Made by a program: the position numbers and the translations under genes. This document shows, piece by piece, positions 17,305-24,981 of a DNA stretch of 64,000 nucleotides. The DNA is from CBFDCQ01 sp965603355 (GTDB lineage: Bacteria; Hydrogenedentota; CAZGCA01; CBFDCQ01), in NCBI GenBank assembly GCA_965603355.1, contig CBFDCQ010000002.1, forward strand, positions 57,425-121,424, read 5' to 3'. How positions within the stretch are numbered: the stretch's first letter is position 1; each line of letters opens with the position of its first letter. The notes under the pieces are model-generated. The model made no database searches and was not told the DNA's origin. It worked only from the letters and a program-made list of their open reading frames with translations.

Positions 17305-18210
17305 TCATACCCCTGCTGCGGACTCCCCGTGCGAACCTGACGCCGAGTACCTGCGCCCGGAGCGTTTATACACGTACTTCGGGAGCGCCTCCTCGGCCTG
17401 ATTTAGGATTACGCCGAGCAGCTTTGCTTTACCCTCACCCAGCACTCGTGCCGCGCGATGCACTAGGCTGCGCTTTGTGGCTGCCGCCTGGACCACCAGC
17501 ATCGAACCGTCCACCAGAGCGCTCAAAATCCCGGCATCGGACACGGGGAAAAGTGGGGGTGTATCGAAGAGCACGAGGTCAAACTTCGTCTTGAGCTCGT
17601 CCACCAACGCCTTCATTCTCTCCGAGGCAAGCAGCGCAGCGGGATTCGGTGGCATAGGTCCAGCGGACAGCACTTTAAGATTCCTGATGTCCGTGTCCTT
17701 GATGCATTCGTCAACGTTAACGCTGTCTACGATCAGGTTCGACAACCCCAACGTGTTCGACAGACCGAAACGTTTGTGCAACGCAGGATGGCGAAGATCA
17801 GCGTCCACCGCGAGAGTTCTCTGGTCCATCACATGCGCCATTGCCAGAGCCAGGTAGCTGACGCAAAGCGTCTTACCCTCGCCCGGAACTGTGCTTGTTA
17901 TCATCAGAGACTTTATCGGCATATCCGAAAACAGGGCGAACTTGAGGCTCGTCTGGAGCCGGTAGAACTCCGACGCGTGCGGGGCGTTGAGACTGTCAAG
18001 GGAGACAAGTTCCTTGGGGCCCAACTGCCGTCTAAGAAACGACTGTAGCGTTTGCTCGCCTATGTAGCCTGACGCTACGAGGGCCTCGCCTATCATGCAT
18101 CCGTGCTTCTCTCTGTAATCCAGCGCCCTGTGCAACTGCGTTATGTTTATAGCGCCAGACTCCACCATTAACTCGCCGAGAAGCTTTTTCTTAACCCTGT
18201 TCCTTTTCAA
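17305..18210 (-). CDS. Polysaccharide co-polymerase tyrosine kinase (CpsD/Wzc-like) with N-terminal MshEN-like domain
   Basis: 301 residues. The start is TTG 18210, placed 7 nt after a strong GGAGG; no ATG fits. The kinase domain (about 95-285) has Walker A TSTVPGEGKT, Walker A' LAVDADLRHP and Walker B LVLFDTPP, typical of BY-kinases that control Wzz-dependent chain length. Residues about 8-66 (LLGELMVESGAI ... IGEALVASGYI ... LRRQLG) resemble the N-terminal domain of type II secretion/pilus ATPases (MshEN), some of which bind cyclic-di-GMP. The C-terminal tail has only three or four tyrosines (KYVYKRSGRRYS) rather than a dense cluster. Wzz is encoded just upstream. Confidence 0.88.
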   Translation of the reverse strand: MKRNRVKKKLLGELMVESGAINITQLHRALDYREKHGCMIGEALVASGYIGEQTLQSFLRRQLGPKELVSLDSLNAPHASEFYRLQTSLKFALFSDMPIKSLMITSTVPGEGKTLCVSYLALAMAHVMDQRTLAVDADLRHPALHKRFGLSNTLGLSNLIVDSVNVDECIKDTDIRNLKVLSAGPMPPNPAALLASERMKALVDELKTKFDLVLFDTPPLFPVSDAGILSALVDGSMLVVQAAATKRSLVHRAARVLGEGKAKLLGVILNQAEEALPKYVYKRSGRRYSASGSHGESAAGV

Positions 18211-18281
18211 CGCTTATCCTCCCACGTTTTGAGATCTTTTCAGAACCCGACATTACCAACAAATACGCCACAGGCGCTCTC

Positions 18282-19769
18282 TCACCGTCGCTTCTCTGGT
18301 CCATACTCCATTTTCGGCAGGCGGTCAAACCTGGGTAACACTGCGAGCACCGGCACCTGGAGGTATCCCTCAACCTCAACAGCTGTCTTGAACGAATCGT
18401 CCAGATACTCCAGCAACATGCATAGTCCAAGGCCCAGGAGCACTCCTATGATCGTGCCGAACGCCGCGTTCTTGACCGGTTTGGGCCTGAGGCGTTTGTA
18501 CGGCGCGTACCCCCGCTCTATGACACGGACGTCCCAGCTGTCGGTCTGCTCGGCGAGTCTCGCTTCAGTCAGCCGTGTGAGCAGAGTGTTGTACAGGTCC
18601 TCATTGATGGTCCTGTTGCGCAACAGCGTGAAGTACTGGGCCTCTTTCTCCGGCAACACCGAAGCTTCATCTTCCAGCTTCGAGACAATCGCAGTCAACT
18701 CGCTCTGTCGAGTCTCCAGTTTCTCAACATCAGAGTCGATCTTGACGTACTCCGTGATAAGCTCGACTTTCCCCGCGCTATCCGGCGAGATGACTATCTG
18801 AGGTACTACCTTAGCGATCTCCGCGGCAAGAGCCTCTCGGGCGTTCAGTAGCTGTGCCTTCGCCTTCCTGAGGTCGGGGTATTCATCGAAGTACATGCTC
18901 CCCAAGGTGGTAACCTGATCCTCCAGTTGCACGATCTGGTCTTTCAGCGTCTGAACTGACGGGTTGCCGGCAAGCTGCTGCGCGGCTGTTCCCAGCTCCA
19001 GTTTCGACAACGCCTCACCATCCTTGCCGAGCTCCTTCTCAATGAATTCCAGCCGCCTTGATGAGTCGGCAAGCTGTATCTTGTTTTCCGCAAGCTGGGT
19101 CCGAACTTCCGTAATACGACCGCTGGCAACCAGTCCCCGTTCACTTAATGTAATATTGCCATGCTGCTTCACAAACTCTGCGAACTGCCGTTGCGCCTCA
19201 TCCCACCTGACACGCACTAGACTCGCCTGCTGCTCCACAAGCGCCCTTCGCTCGCGCGCCTCCTCTCTGTTGAGGGAGCCGTACCTCTGTATGAAGCTGT
19301 CGGCAAGCGTATTCACTATCTTGGCGGCAAGCTCAGGATCGTTCCAGTCCACGGTCACCTGCAGCGAATTGCTGAAGATCGTGACATTGATGTTCTTGCG
19401 CAGCTTCTCCATAACGGCGACACGCTCCTTCTGCGATTTTGCCGTAGCCGCCGCACCGGTCTTGTCCATTACCTCCTCAATCAGCAGGCGGTTCTTGATC
19501 CATACAGCCTCCGTATCAAGGGCACCCTCGCCGCCATATCCGTTCGTGCGCGGGCGTACCTGCCCAAGTAGGTTGTGCTGGATCCTGATTGTCGTGCTGG
19601 CCTGATACACCGGTTCGACCAGCATACTTCCGGCAAATCCTGCAACACCTGCCGCCACCATCAGAAGTGCTATCAGCCACCAGCGTTTCAACACTATTCG
19701 GCGAACGACGCTGAAATACTCTTCAGCACTCCCATACTCAGTCTGTTCTGCCTCATGCCACAAACTCAT
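18282..19769 (-). CDS. Chain-length determinant / polysaccharide co-polymerase (Wzz/GumC family)
   Basis: 495 residues. An N-terminal membrane segment (about 31-50, WWLIALLMVAAGVAGFAGSM) is followed by a long periplasmic coiled-coil region (about 180-400) and a second membrane segment near 440-460 (GTIIGVLLGLGLCMLLEYL), with the proline-rich RGYAPYKRLRPKPVKN just before it. This is the standard co-polymerase layout. The protein sets polymer length and links the inner-membrane machinery to the Wza exporter. GGGAG precedes ATG 19769 by 9 nt. The partner kinase is encoded separately downstream, as in Gram-positive Cps systems, rather than fused as in Wzc. Confidence 0.92.
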   Translation of the reverse strand: MSLWHEAEQTEYGSAEEYFSVVRRIVLKRWWLIALLMVAAGVAGFAGSMLVEPVYQASTTIRIQHNLLGQVRPRTNGYGGEGALDTEAVWIKNRLLIEEVMDKTGAAATAKSQKERVAVMEKLRKNINVTIFSNSLQVTVDWNDPELAAKIVNTLADSFIQRYGSLNREEARERRALVEQQASLVRVRWDEAQRQFAEFVKQHGNITLSERGLVASGRITEVRTQLAENKIQLADSSRRLEFIEKELGKDGEALSKLELGTAAQQLAGNPSVQTLKDQIVQLEDQVTTLGSMYFDEYPDLRKAKAQLLNAREALAAEIAKVVPQIVISPDSAGKVELITEYVKIDSDVEKLETRQSELTAIVSKLEDEASVLPEKEAQYFTLLRNRTINEDLYNTLLTRLTEARLAEQTDSWDVRVIERGYAPYKRLRPKPVKNAAFGTIIGVLLGLGLCMLLEYLDDSFKTAVEVEGYLQVPVLAVLPRFDRLPKMEYGPEKRR

Positions 19770-19821
19770 CTATTGCTCTCCCTTTCCTTACAGAACGTTA
19801 AAGAACCAGCTCGCAAGAGCT

Positions 19822-20496
19822 TCAGTTCTGACCTTGAGCGGCCGAAAATGTGTCAGGAACGTAGATGATGTCGCCGGGACGCAACTTGATATCGTTGGCC
19901 GCTTTACCCTTGTGAATTACGCTATCCAGGTCAACATTGACTATCTTGCTCGCGTTGGGATTGTCCGTGTCAGGTCTCGTGACTCTGACCTGTTGTATTG
20001 CCGCACGAGTGGTGTGGCCGCCGGCGCGCGTAACCGCCTCCAGCACAGTCATCTTCCCCCGGAAGGGGTAGAGTCCCGGGTTACTCACCTGGCCCAACAC
20101 GTACACCTGACTATGGACATAAGTGGTCGGTATTATAATAATTTCCGGCTCCTCCTTCACGTATTTTTTGAGTTTCTCAGTTATGATTTCATCAAGTTTT
20201 GATGCTGTGAGCCCAGCCGCTTCGATCTTCCCCACCGGAAACACCATTGCTACACCATTCGGCGGGATGAAGACCTCCTGTTCGAGCTCATTGTAACCCC
20301 AGGCCCTCACTCGAAACGTGTCGCCCGGTCCCAGCGTGTACTCGGGTATCTTGTCCTCAGCCTGCTCCTTTTCACGGGCCTCGCCAGCGGCCGCCAGCAC
20401 ATATCCTGAACAGGTAACAACAGCCAACAGCAGACACCCGAGCAACAGAGCAGGCCTGCCAAGCGCGAAGAACCTTGTTTTGCCCTTGGTGCTCAT
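19822..20496 (-). CDS. Polysaccharide export outer-membrane protein (Wza family)
   Basis: 224 residues. It has a signal peptide (about 1-38, LLLGCLLLAVVTCSGYVLAA) followed by the polysaccharide export motif EYTLGPGDTFRVRAWGYNEL and a SLBB domain (VYVLGQVSNPGLYPFRGKMT, about 130-150). It forms the periplasmic/outer-membrane channel for the polymer. It is short compared with E. coli Wza (about 380 residues) and lacks the long C-terminal helix of the barrel, as in many PVC-group and exosortase-linked homologues. GGGAGG precedes ATG 20496 by 9 nt. A gap of 169 bp separates it from the antiterminator gene upstream. Confidence 0.92.
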   Translation of the reverse strand: MSTKGKTRFFALGRPALLLGCLLLAVVTCSGYVLAAAGEAREKEQAEDKIPEYTLGPGDTFRVRAWGYNELEQEVFIPPNGVAMVFPVGKIEAAGLTASKLDEIITEKLKKYVKEEPEIIIIPTTYVHSQVYVLGQVSNPGLYPFRGKMTVLEAVTRAGGHTTRAAIQQVRVTRPDTDNPNASKIVNVDLDSVIHKGKAANDIKLRPGDIIYVPDTFSAAQGQN

Positions 20497-20665
20497 CGAA
20501 TGACGCCTCCCTTCTTGTTACCAGAAGTCTCTTCTTGTTCCCGAAAGTCCCGACTCGAGATACAGCTCCGCCGGTACGAGTGCCGGTCTTCCCCCTACAC
20601 TCGGCTTCAAAAACCCTGTGTTTCGAATACCCTCGAACTATCTCTACTTCCGCAACTCAGGTCGA

Positions 20666-21211
20666 TCAGTTCGAAGTGTACTCTTTCTCTATTTCGGACA
20701 GATGGACTTCCACTTCACGACGGTTCTGCAGAATGTTCATCAGAACCTTCACTCTGCCCGTCGGCGACACCTCGCCTTTGAAAATGCCGATAAGGTCCCG
20801 CAGCGGTCCCTTACGTATGCGAACCGTGTCACCTACCTGGAAGTCCTGCCGGGGACTTACCGCCCCCCCGGCTCCCATCTGCTCCCTGATGTACGAGATC
20901 ACGGAATCAGGGACACTGGACAATGGGTCGCCGACTCCGAGAATCTTTCTCACTCCCGGCGTCCATCTTGCCGCCAGAAAGTGTTCAGAATCAATCTCTA
21001 TTCGTGCAAAGACATAGCAAGGGAACAATGGCTCGGTCTGCCGCACAGACCGGGTCTGGCGTTTCCTGGTAACCTCGATCTTGGGCAGAAAAGCCTCAAG
21101 CGAGCGTCTCATCAGTCCATCCGCAGCTTTCTGCTCACATCGTGGCTTCGTATAGACCGCGTACCATCTTGCTCCCATAACGTCCGTCGTCTCCTGTTTC
21201 CTGTCAGACAT
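20666..21211 (-). CDS. NusG/RfaH-like transcription antiterminator
   Basis: 181 residues. The NGN domain (about 14-110) begins RWYAVYTKPRCEQKAADGL, and a KOW domain (about 125-160) has FQVGDTVRIRKGPLRDLIG. This is the specialised-NusG family (RfaH, UpxY, LoaP) that stays with RNA polymerase and prevents early termination in long operons for surface polymers. Its position in front of wza and 11 genes of polysaccharide assembly supports that role. No RfaH-type ops element is obvious on the minus strand. The house-keeping nusG would normally sit beside secE and rplK, which are not here. Confidence 0.88.
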   Translation of the reverse strand: MSDRKQETTDVMGARWYAVYTKPRCEQKAADGLMRRSLEAFLPKIEVTRKRQTRSVRQTEPLFPCYVFARIEIDSEHFLAARWTPGVRKILGVGDPLSSVPDSVISYIREQMGAGGAVSPRQDFQVGDTVRIRKGPLRDLIGIFKGEVSPTGRVKVLMNILQNRREVEVHLSEIEKEYTSN

Positions 21212-21220
21212 GGCCCGCTT

Positions 21221-21790
21221 TCAAATAGCCTTGCGATCCGCAATACTCCTCAGAATAATCTCGGCCGCCTCAGAGATACTCTCGGCCACGTGGTCAGGCT
21301 TCGGGACTCCAGGGCCGAGCAATTCGAGCTGGGCCTCTCCTCGTCCCGTTCTTACCATGATAGCCACCGCCGATGCCTTCTTGCCTGCCTCTATATCAGA
21401 CAGAGCGTCGCCTACCATGAACAGTCGCTCTGATTTCACACCGCTTTCTCTAAGCGCCCTCGCCAACAGCCCAACCTCCGGTTTTCGACACGAGCACCGA
21501 TCGTCCGGTGTATGAGGACAGTAGAAAATGCCGTCAACTCTTCCGCCGGCCGCTTCAAGCTCACCCTTCATGCGTCGGTTAATCTCGTCGACCCGCTCGG
21601 CGGAGACCGCACCTTTGCCAACCCCCGCTTGATTAGACACGATGAATATCCTCACGTCTTCACGTTCCGCGAGCCTGCTCACCGCCTCCTTAGCTCCCGG
21701 CAAGAAGGTGAACTCATCCCACGCCTTCACATAGTAATTCGCGACGTTATCGTTTATAACTCCGTCTCTATCCAAGAATACGACTGTCAC
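21221..21790 (-). CDS. gmhB: D-glycero-D-manno-heptose 1,7-bisphosphate 7-phosphatase
   Basis: 189 residues of the HAD superfamily. Motif I is FLDRDGVIND, and the zinc loop YCPHTPDDRCSCRKPEVG is characteristic of GmhB and the related histidinol-phosphate phosphatase. Motif IV is MVGDALSDIEAG. It removes the 7-phosphate from heptose bisphosphate. The start is GTG 21790, which overlaps the gmhA stop by 4 bp (GTGA), so the two are coupled. Presence of gmhA and hddA supports a heptose rather than a histidine role. The anomer (alpha for GDP-heptose, beta for ADP-heptose) is inferred from hddA to be alpha. Confidence 0.88.
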   Translation of the reverse strand: MTVVFLDRDGVINDNVANYYVKAWDEFTFLPGAKEAVSRLAEREDVRIFIVSNQAGVGKGAVSAERVDEINRRMKGELEAAGGRVDGIFYCPHTPDDRCSCRKPEVGLLARALRESGVKSERLFMVGDALSDIEAGKKASAVAIMVRTGRGEAQLELLGPGVPKPDHVAESISEAAEIILRSIADRKAI

Positions 21791-22422
21791 AGTAGTGGAA
21801 CCTCCTCACGCAGTATCCTGCAAATGGCATGTTCCAGTATAAGATGGGCATCTTCCACCTGCGCAACTCGGCGGCACGGAATCATTATGCATCTGTCCAC
21901 AATGTCGCCAAGCTGGTTCCCATCCGCCCCCGTGAAACCTATGGTGGTCCCACCTCTACTCTTTGCGTACCTGACGGCTTTCAGCACGTTCTCAGACTTA
22001 CCGCTGCCGCTGATACCTATAACTATGGCGCCGTCACTATAGAGGTTCTTGAGTTGTTCCACGAAGATATCGTCATATGACAGGTCGTTGCCCAACGCCG
22101 TCAGGAGCGGGACGTTGTCCGTTAACGCGATAGCGCGGAAACGCTTCTTACCGTCAACGGACGCAGCCTTGTTTATGTCGTTGGCAAAATGCGACGCGGT
22201 CGCGGCGCTGCCGCCGTTTCCCATTATGAATATCTGTCTGTCCTCGAGGTATGCCGAAATCAGCACGGTTATCACGCGACGAACGCTTGCGACAGAGACC
22301 CGCTCCAGGACCCTCTGCGCCTCATCGAGATATTTGCGAACACTCTGTTCCTGTCTGAGAAGCGCCATCTGTCTTATGCTGCTCTCGCGCGATTCTCTCC
22401 TGACACTTGCTGTAATGCTCAT
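21787..22422 (-). CDS. gmhA: Phosphoheptose isomerase
   Basis: 211 residues of the SIS-domain family. FIMGNGGSAATASHFANDI (about 71-89) and GISGSGKSENVLKAV (about 135-150) are the sugar-phosphate binding motifs of GmhA, which converts sedoheptulose 7-phosphate to D-glycero-D-manno-heptose 7-phosphate in the cytoplasm. ATG 22422 follows GAAGGGC. The next gene, gmhB, overlaps by 4 bp. This is the first committed step of the heptose branch. Sedoheptulose 7-phosphate comes from the pentose-phosphate pathway, whose genes lie at 50666-58269. Confidence 0.9.
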   Translation of the reverse strand: MSITASVRRESRESSIRQMALLRQEQSVRKYLDEAQRVLERVSVASVRRVITVLISAYLEDRQIFIMGNGGSAATASHFANDINKAASVDGKKRFRAIALTDNVPLLTALGNDLSYDDIFVEQLKNLYSDGAIVIGISGSGKSENVLKAVRYAKSRGGTTIGFTGADGNQLGDIVDRCIMIPCRRVAQVEDAHLILEHAICRILREEVPLL

Positions 22423-22483
22423 CAGCCCTTCGCTTTCTGGTACTGCGTTATCCGCTCTCTGACATCCTTGTCGTCATACACGA

Positions 22484-22975
22484 TTAGAACCGCTCGCGAT
22501 TTCCGGCAATTGCACCGCCAGAATCGGTTACGTTGAGCACATGCTCTATCAACTGCTCAAGTTGACGAATCTGTACTTTGCATCCACGCAACTGCTCGAG
22601 CTGCGCCTTCGTTGTCTTTCCGCCTCCATTGCCAAGCATGCTTTGAACCTGGGCGGAGAACGGTTCACACAACTGTTCGAGGTCGCCGGCGAGCCGTTCA
22701 AGCCCCGCGGCCGTGCGCTTACGCTCCGACTTCGAGGAGCCACGGCTCGCGTCGTTTCCGTCTTGCGCGGCTGGTTTATTCCGGGAGGAATCAACCAGCT
22801 TAATGGGTACGACAACCTCACTCTTGCAGGACGGGCACTTGGCGAGCGACGTACCGTTGTCAAATATTATGATCCTCGTCCTCAGGACGCGCTTATCCCC
22901 GCCGCGTCCGATAAGCAAGGGTCTCCCGCAGGTCGTGCACCGTATACTCAACTTCATGCGGTTGCTGGTTTCCAT
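22484..22975 (-). CDS. Hypothetical zinc-ribbon protein
   Basis: 163 residues. Near the N-terminus two CxxC pairs (IRCTTCGRPL at about 11 and AKCPSCKSEV at about 46) form a likely zinc ribbon. The rest is basic then helical (LERLAGDLEQLCEPFSAQ, and QIRQLEQLIEHVLNV), suggesting a short coiled coil. It sits between hddA and gmhA on the same strand and must be cotranscribed with them, yet it has no obvious enzymatic motif. A nucleic-acid or protein adaptor role is possible. I do not recognise a named family. Confidence 0.75.
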   Translation of the reverse strand: METSNRMKLSIRCTTCGRPLLIGRGGDKRVLRTRIIIFDNGTSLAKCPSCKSEVVVPIKLVDSSRNKPAAQDGNDASRGSSKSERKRTAAGLERLAGDLEQLCEPFSAQVQSMLGNGGGKTTKAQLEQLRGCKVQIRQLEQLIEHVLNVTDSGGAIAGNRERF

Positions 22976-23018
22976 ATCGATATACTCGCCTTCTCCAAAC
23001 GCACCTCAGTGATCCGGC

Positions 23019-24011
23019 CTACTCCTCTGCGCGCTCACTTCCGGGAGCGAGCAACACCACGCTGCCGGTACGCTCAAATCGAAACGGTACATGCCGCAGG
23101 GGTTTCGCCGCCTGCATCACTGCACGCCGCTTTTCAGGTGGACAATAGAGCAAAAGGAATCCGCCGCCTCCCGCCCCGCATATCTTCCCTCCAACGGCAC
23201 CCGCCTGCAGTACCTGCTCATAATATTCGTCAATCTCCGCATCGCTGATCTTTGAAGCGAGCTGCTTCTTCAGGCGCCAGTTCCTGTCCAGCAATTCGCC
23301 AAACTCCTGCCCCATGCCGTTCAGCATACACTCCTTCAGGCAAGGAACCAGGGCGCCCATTTCATCGAGCATTGCGAAATGGTTCTCGATTCTCTGTTTC
23401 TGTTCGCTAAGCACCTCAACGGATTGCCGCGTTATACCGGTGAAGAAGAGCAGCAGGCGCTCATGTAACGTGGTGAGCGACCTGTCCGCAATAGGCACAG
23501 GGATGATGTTGACCGTGTCGTTCGTGTTGAACACGATGTGCTGAACTCCCCCGTACGCGGCAATGTATTGATCCTGCTTGCCTATCGGTTTGCAAAGAAT
23601 GTCTATCTCGATCTCGCATGCCTCTCTGGCAAGCTCATCCGGGCTTTTCCGTATGCCAGAGTGGGCGTAGAGAGCGTTCAGCAAACCCACCGTTATTGCG
23701 CCACTCGAACCTAAACCGCAACCTTCAGAGGGAATATCAGCAAAGGTGGCGATCTCAATTCCTTTGTCGACCCCCGTCTTCCTGAGACACTCCCTCACAA
23801 GCTCGTGATGTAGATCGTCAACATTCTTTACACGCTCCACCCTTGAGTAAGAGAGTCGGATATCGTCATCGAATCTTTTCTTGACAATCACGTACACGTA
23901 CTTGTTGATCGCCGTGCTTATTACATTACCCGCGTTGTGCGTGTAATACTCCTTGAAATCGGTACCTCCCCCCACAAAGCTCACCCGAAGAGGCGTTCGC
24001 GTTACTATCAT
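23019..24011 (-). CDS. hddA: D-glycero-alpha-D-manno-heptose 7-phosphate kinase (GHMP family)
   Basis: 330 residues from ATG 24011, which follows GGGAG; the frame extends upstream without a better site. GHMP kinase motifs are TPLRVSFVGGGTDF at the N-terminus, the ATP loop EGCGLGSSGAITVGLLNA (about 95-112) and CGAGGGGFLLLY near the C-terminus. The FVGGGTD start and neighbouring gmhA/gmhB identify the heptose 7-phosphate 1-kinase of the GDP-heptose branch. The guanylyltransferase hddC needed to finish GDP-heptose is not in this window. This is the first gene of the polysaccharide operon, and a sigma-54 promoter match lies about 360 bp upstream. Confidence 0.87.
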   Translation of the reverse strand: MIVTRTPLRVSFVGGGTDFKEYYTHNAGNVISTAINKYVYVIVKKRFDDDIRLSYSRVERVKNVDDLHHELVRECLRKTGVDKGIEIATFADIPSEGCGLGSSGAITVGLLNALYAHSGIRKSPDELAREACEIEIDILCKPIGKQDQYIAAYGGVQHIVFNTNDTVNIIPVPIADRSLTTLHERLLLFFTGITRQSVEVLSEQKQRIENHFAMLDEMGALVPCLKECMLNGMGQEFGELLDRNWRLKKQLASKISDAEIDEYYEQVLQAGAVGGKICGAGGGGFLLLYCPPEKRRAVMQAAKPLRHVPFRFERTGSVVLLAPGSERAEE

Positions 24012-24133
24012 GTTCGTCCGCTCCCTGGCAGCCAAAGAATTATCGTCTCTTTGCCGCCATTTGCATATGCCACCTTGTTGCCCAAGATTGATCTCTGTTC
24101 GAACTCGTGACACCACCTCCGTACCGTCCCATA

Positions 24134-24232
24134 CTATAAGGAAAGGCGGGGCAACGCGCTCTCATATGTTTCTATATCTTCCCTGTCGTGACATTCTATT
24201 CCGAAATGTTCCTTGAGATAGTAATAAAACAC
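24134..24232 (-). CDS. Possible 32-residue leader open frame before hddA
   Basis: GTG 24232 is preceded by GGGAGG at 4-5 nt and opens a 32-codon frame (MFYYYLKEHFGIECHDREDI...) ending in TAG at 24134, inside the presumed hddA leader. The strong ribosome-binding site is the main reason to list it. It could be a leader peptide or the remnant of a longer gene. The protein resembles nothing I know, so confidence is low. Confidence 0.25.
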   Translation of the reverse strand: MFYYYLKEHFGIECHDREDIETYESALPRLSL

Positions 24233-24367
24233 ACTACCTCCCCCATTGAAGTTGCTTACTACCGAAAAACCTCTTTTCCCCCGTATTGTCTTTGCCCAAA
24301 CCCGACAAAAGGTTGGCAAACCTGAATATTGTCCGCTATATTTTTTTGCGAACTCACGTAGAGAAAG

Positions 24368-24383
24368 TGCAATTCTTGTGCCG
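24368..24383 (-). promoter_or_regulatory. Sigma-54 (-24/-12) promoter match for the hddA operon
   Basis: The minus-strand sequence CGGCACAAGAATTGCA matches the RpoN consensus with GG-N10-GC spacing. Its interior (CACAnGAATTGC) is nearly the same as in the promoter match at 8149-8164. Initiation near 24356 would give a leader of about 345 nt before hddA. The shared sequence suggests common RpoN control of the polysaccharide operon and the secreted PKD/golvesin protein. Confidence 0.6.
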
Positions 24384-24981
24384 GTCGCAAAGCAGGCCCG
24401 TAACTCTCACTGCGACAGTACATTATGAAGTCCTGTAGGCAAGCTTACTCACACCTGCGTTGCATTGTCTGAACATATTCACGCACAACCGAATAGGCCG
24501 CACAGCTCATAACCCTTTTTTAGTTAAGCACTTACATATACGACGTTGCCGTAGCGCATAGATGTTGCAGTACCTGAACATTCGCTCTCAGGAACAGTTA
24601 GCGCTGTTTTAGTCCTTCCGGTGCGTCCTGATTCACCGGAGCATGCAAGATGAGCTGACACGTGCTGGCGGTAGTCAATCGGCGCTAGCAAGCTGCTCGT
24701 GGCTGCATGCGTGACTATTAGGACCCACGGTTGCTGTCATATTGGCCGTGGGCGGCTCCCGAAGGGCGTGTACCAGAGCGTTCAGAGCCAACAAACCGGG
24801 CCGCCTCTGGGCAGGCGCAAGACTCGCATGATCAATCGAGTCGGTAAGCTGTTGAAACTCGAAGGCGTTGCTTTGACCGTCCGGAGCGCAGCAGTATAGC
24901 TTTACGCGTTGACTGTGAGGTGCTACTACCGCCAGAGTTGGTGTTAAGTGCGGCGGCCGCTGTTCACAGCACACCCGCACG

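Larger units (their letters stand above)
24012..24981. other. 970-bp intergenic region upstream of hddA
   Basis: No established gene is present. From hddA outwards it holds a roughly 345-nt leader, a possible 32-codon open frame at 24134-24232, a sigma-54 promoter match at 24368-24383 and an AT-rich stretch to about 24600. Two copies of CTGAACAT lie near 24470 and 24575. The remaining 380 bp next to the metalloprotease gene are GC-rich; open frames there lack ribosome-binding sites and look random. Confidence 0.55.

Noticed and set aside
24665..24678. GGCGGTAGTCAATC resembling an RfaH ops element
   Set aside because: It is on the plus strand, opposite to the polysaccharide operon, and lies before no plus-strand gene.
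24675..24980. 101-codon minus-strand frame next to the metalloprotease gene
   Set aside because: Starts without a ribosome-binding site and is rich in His, Pro and Cys in the manner of random GC-rich sequence.
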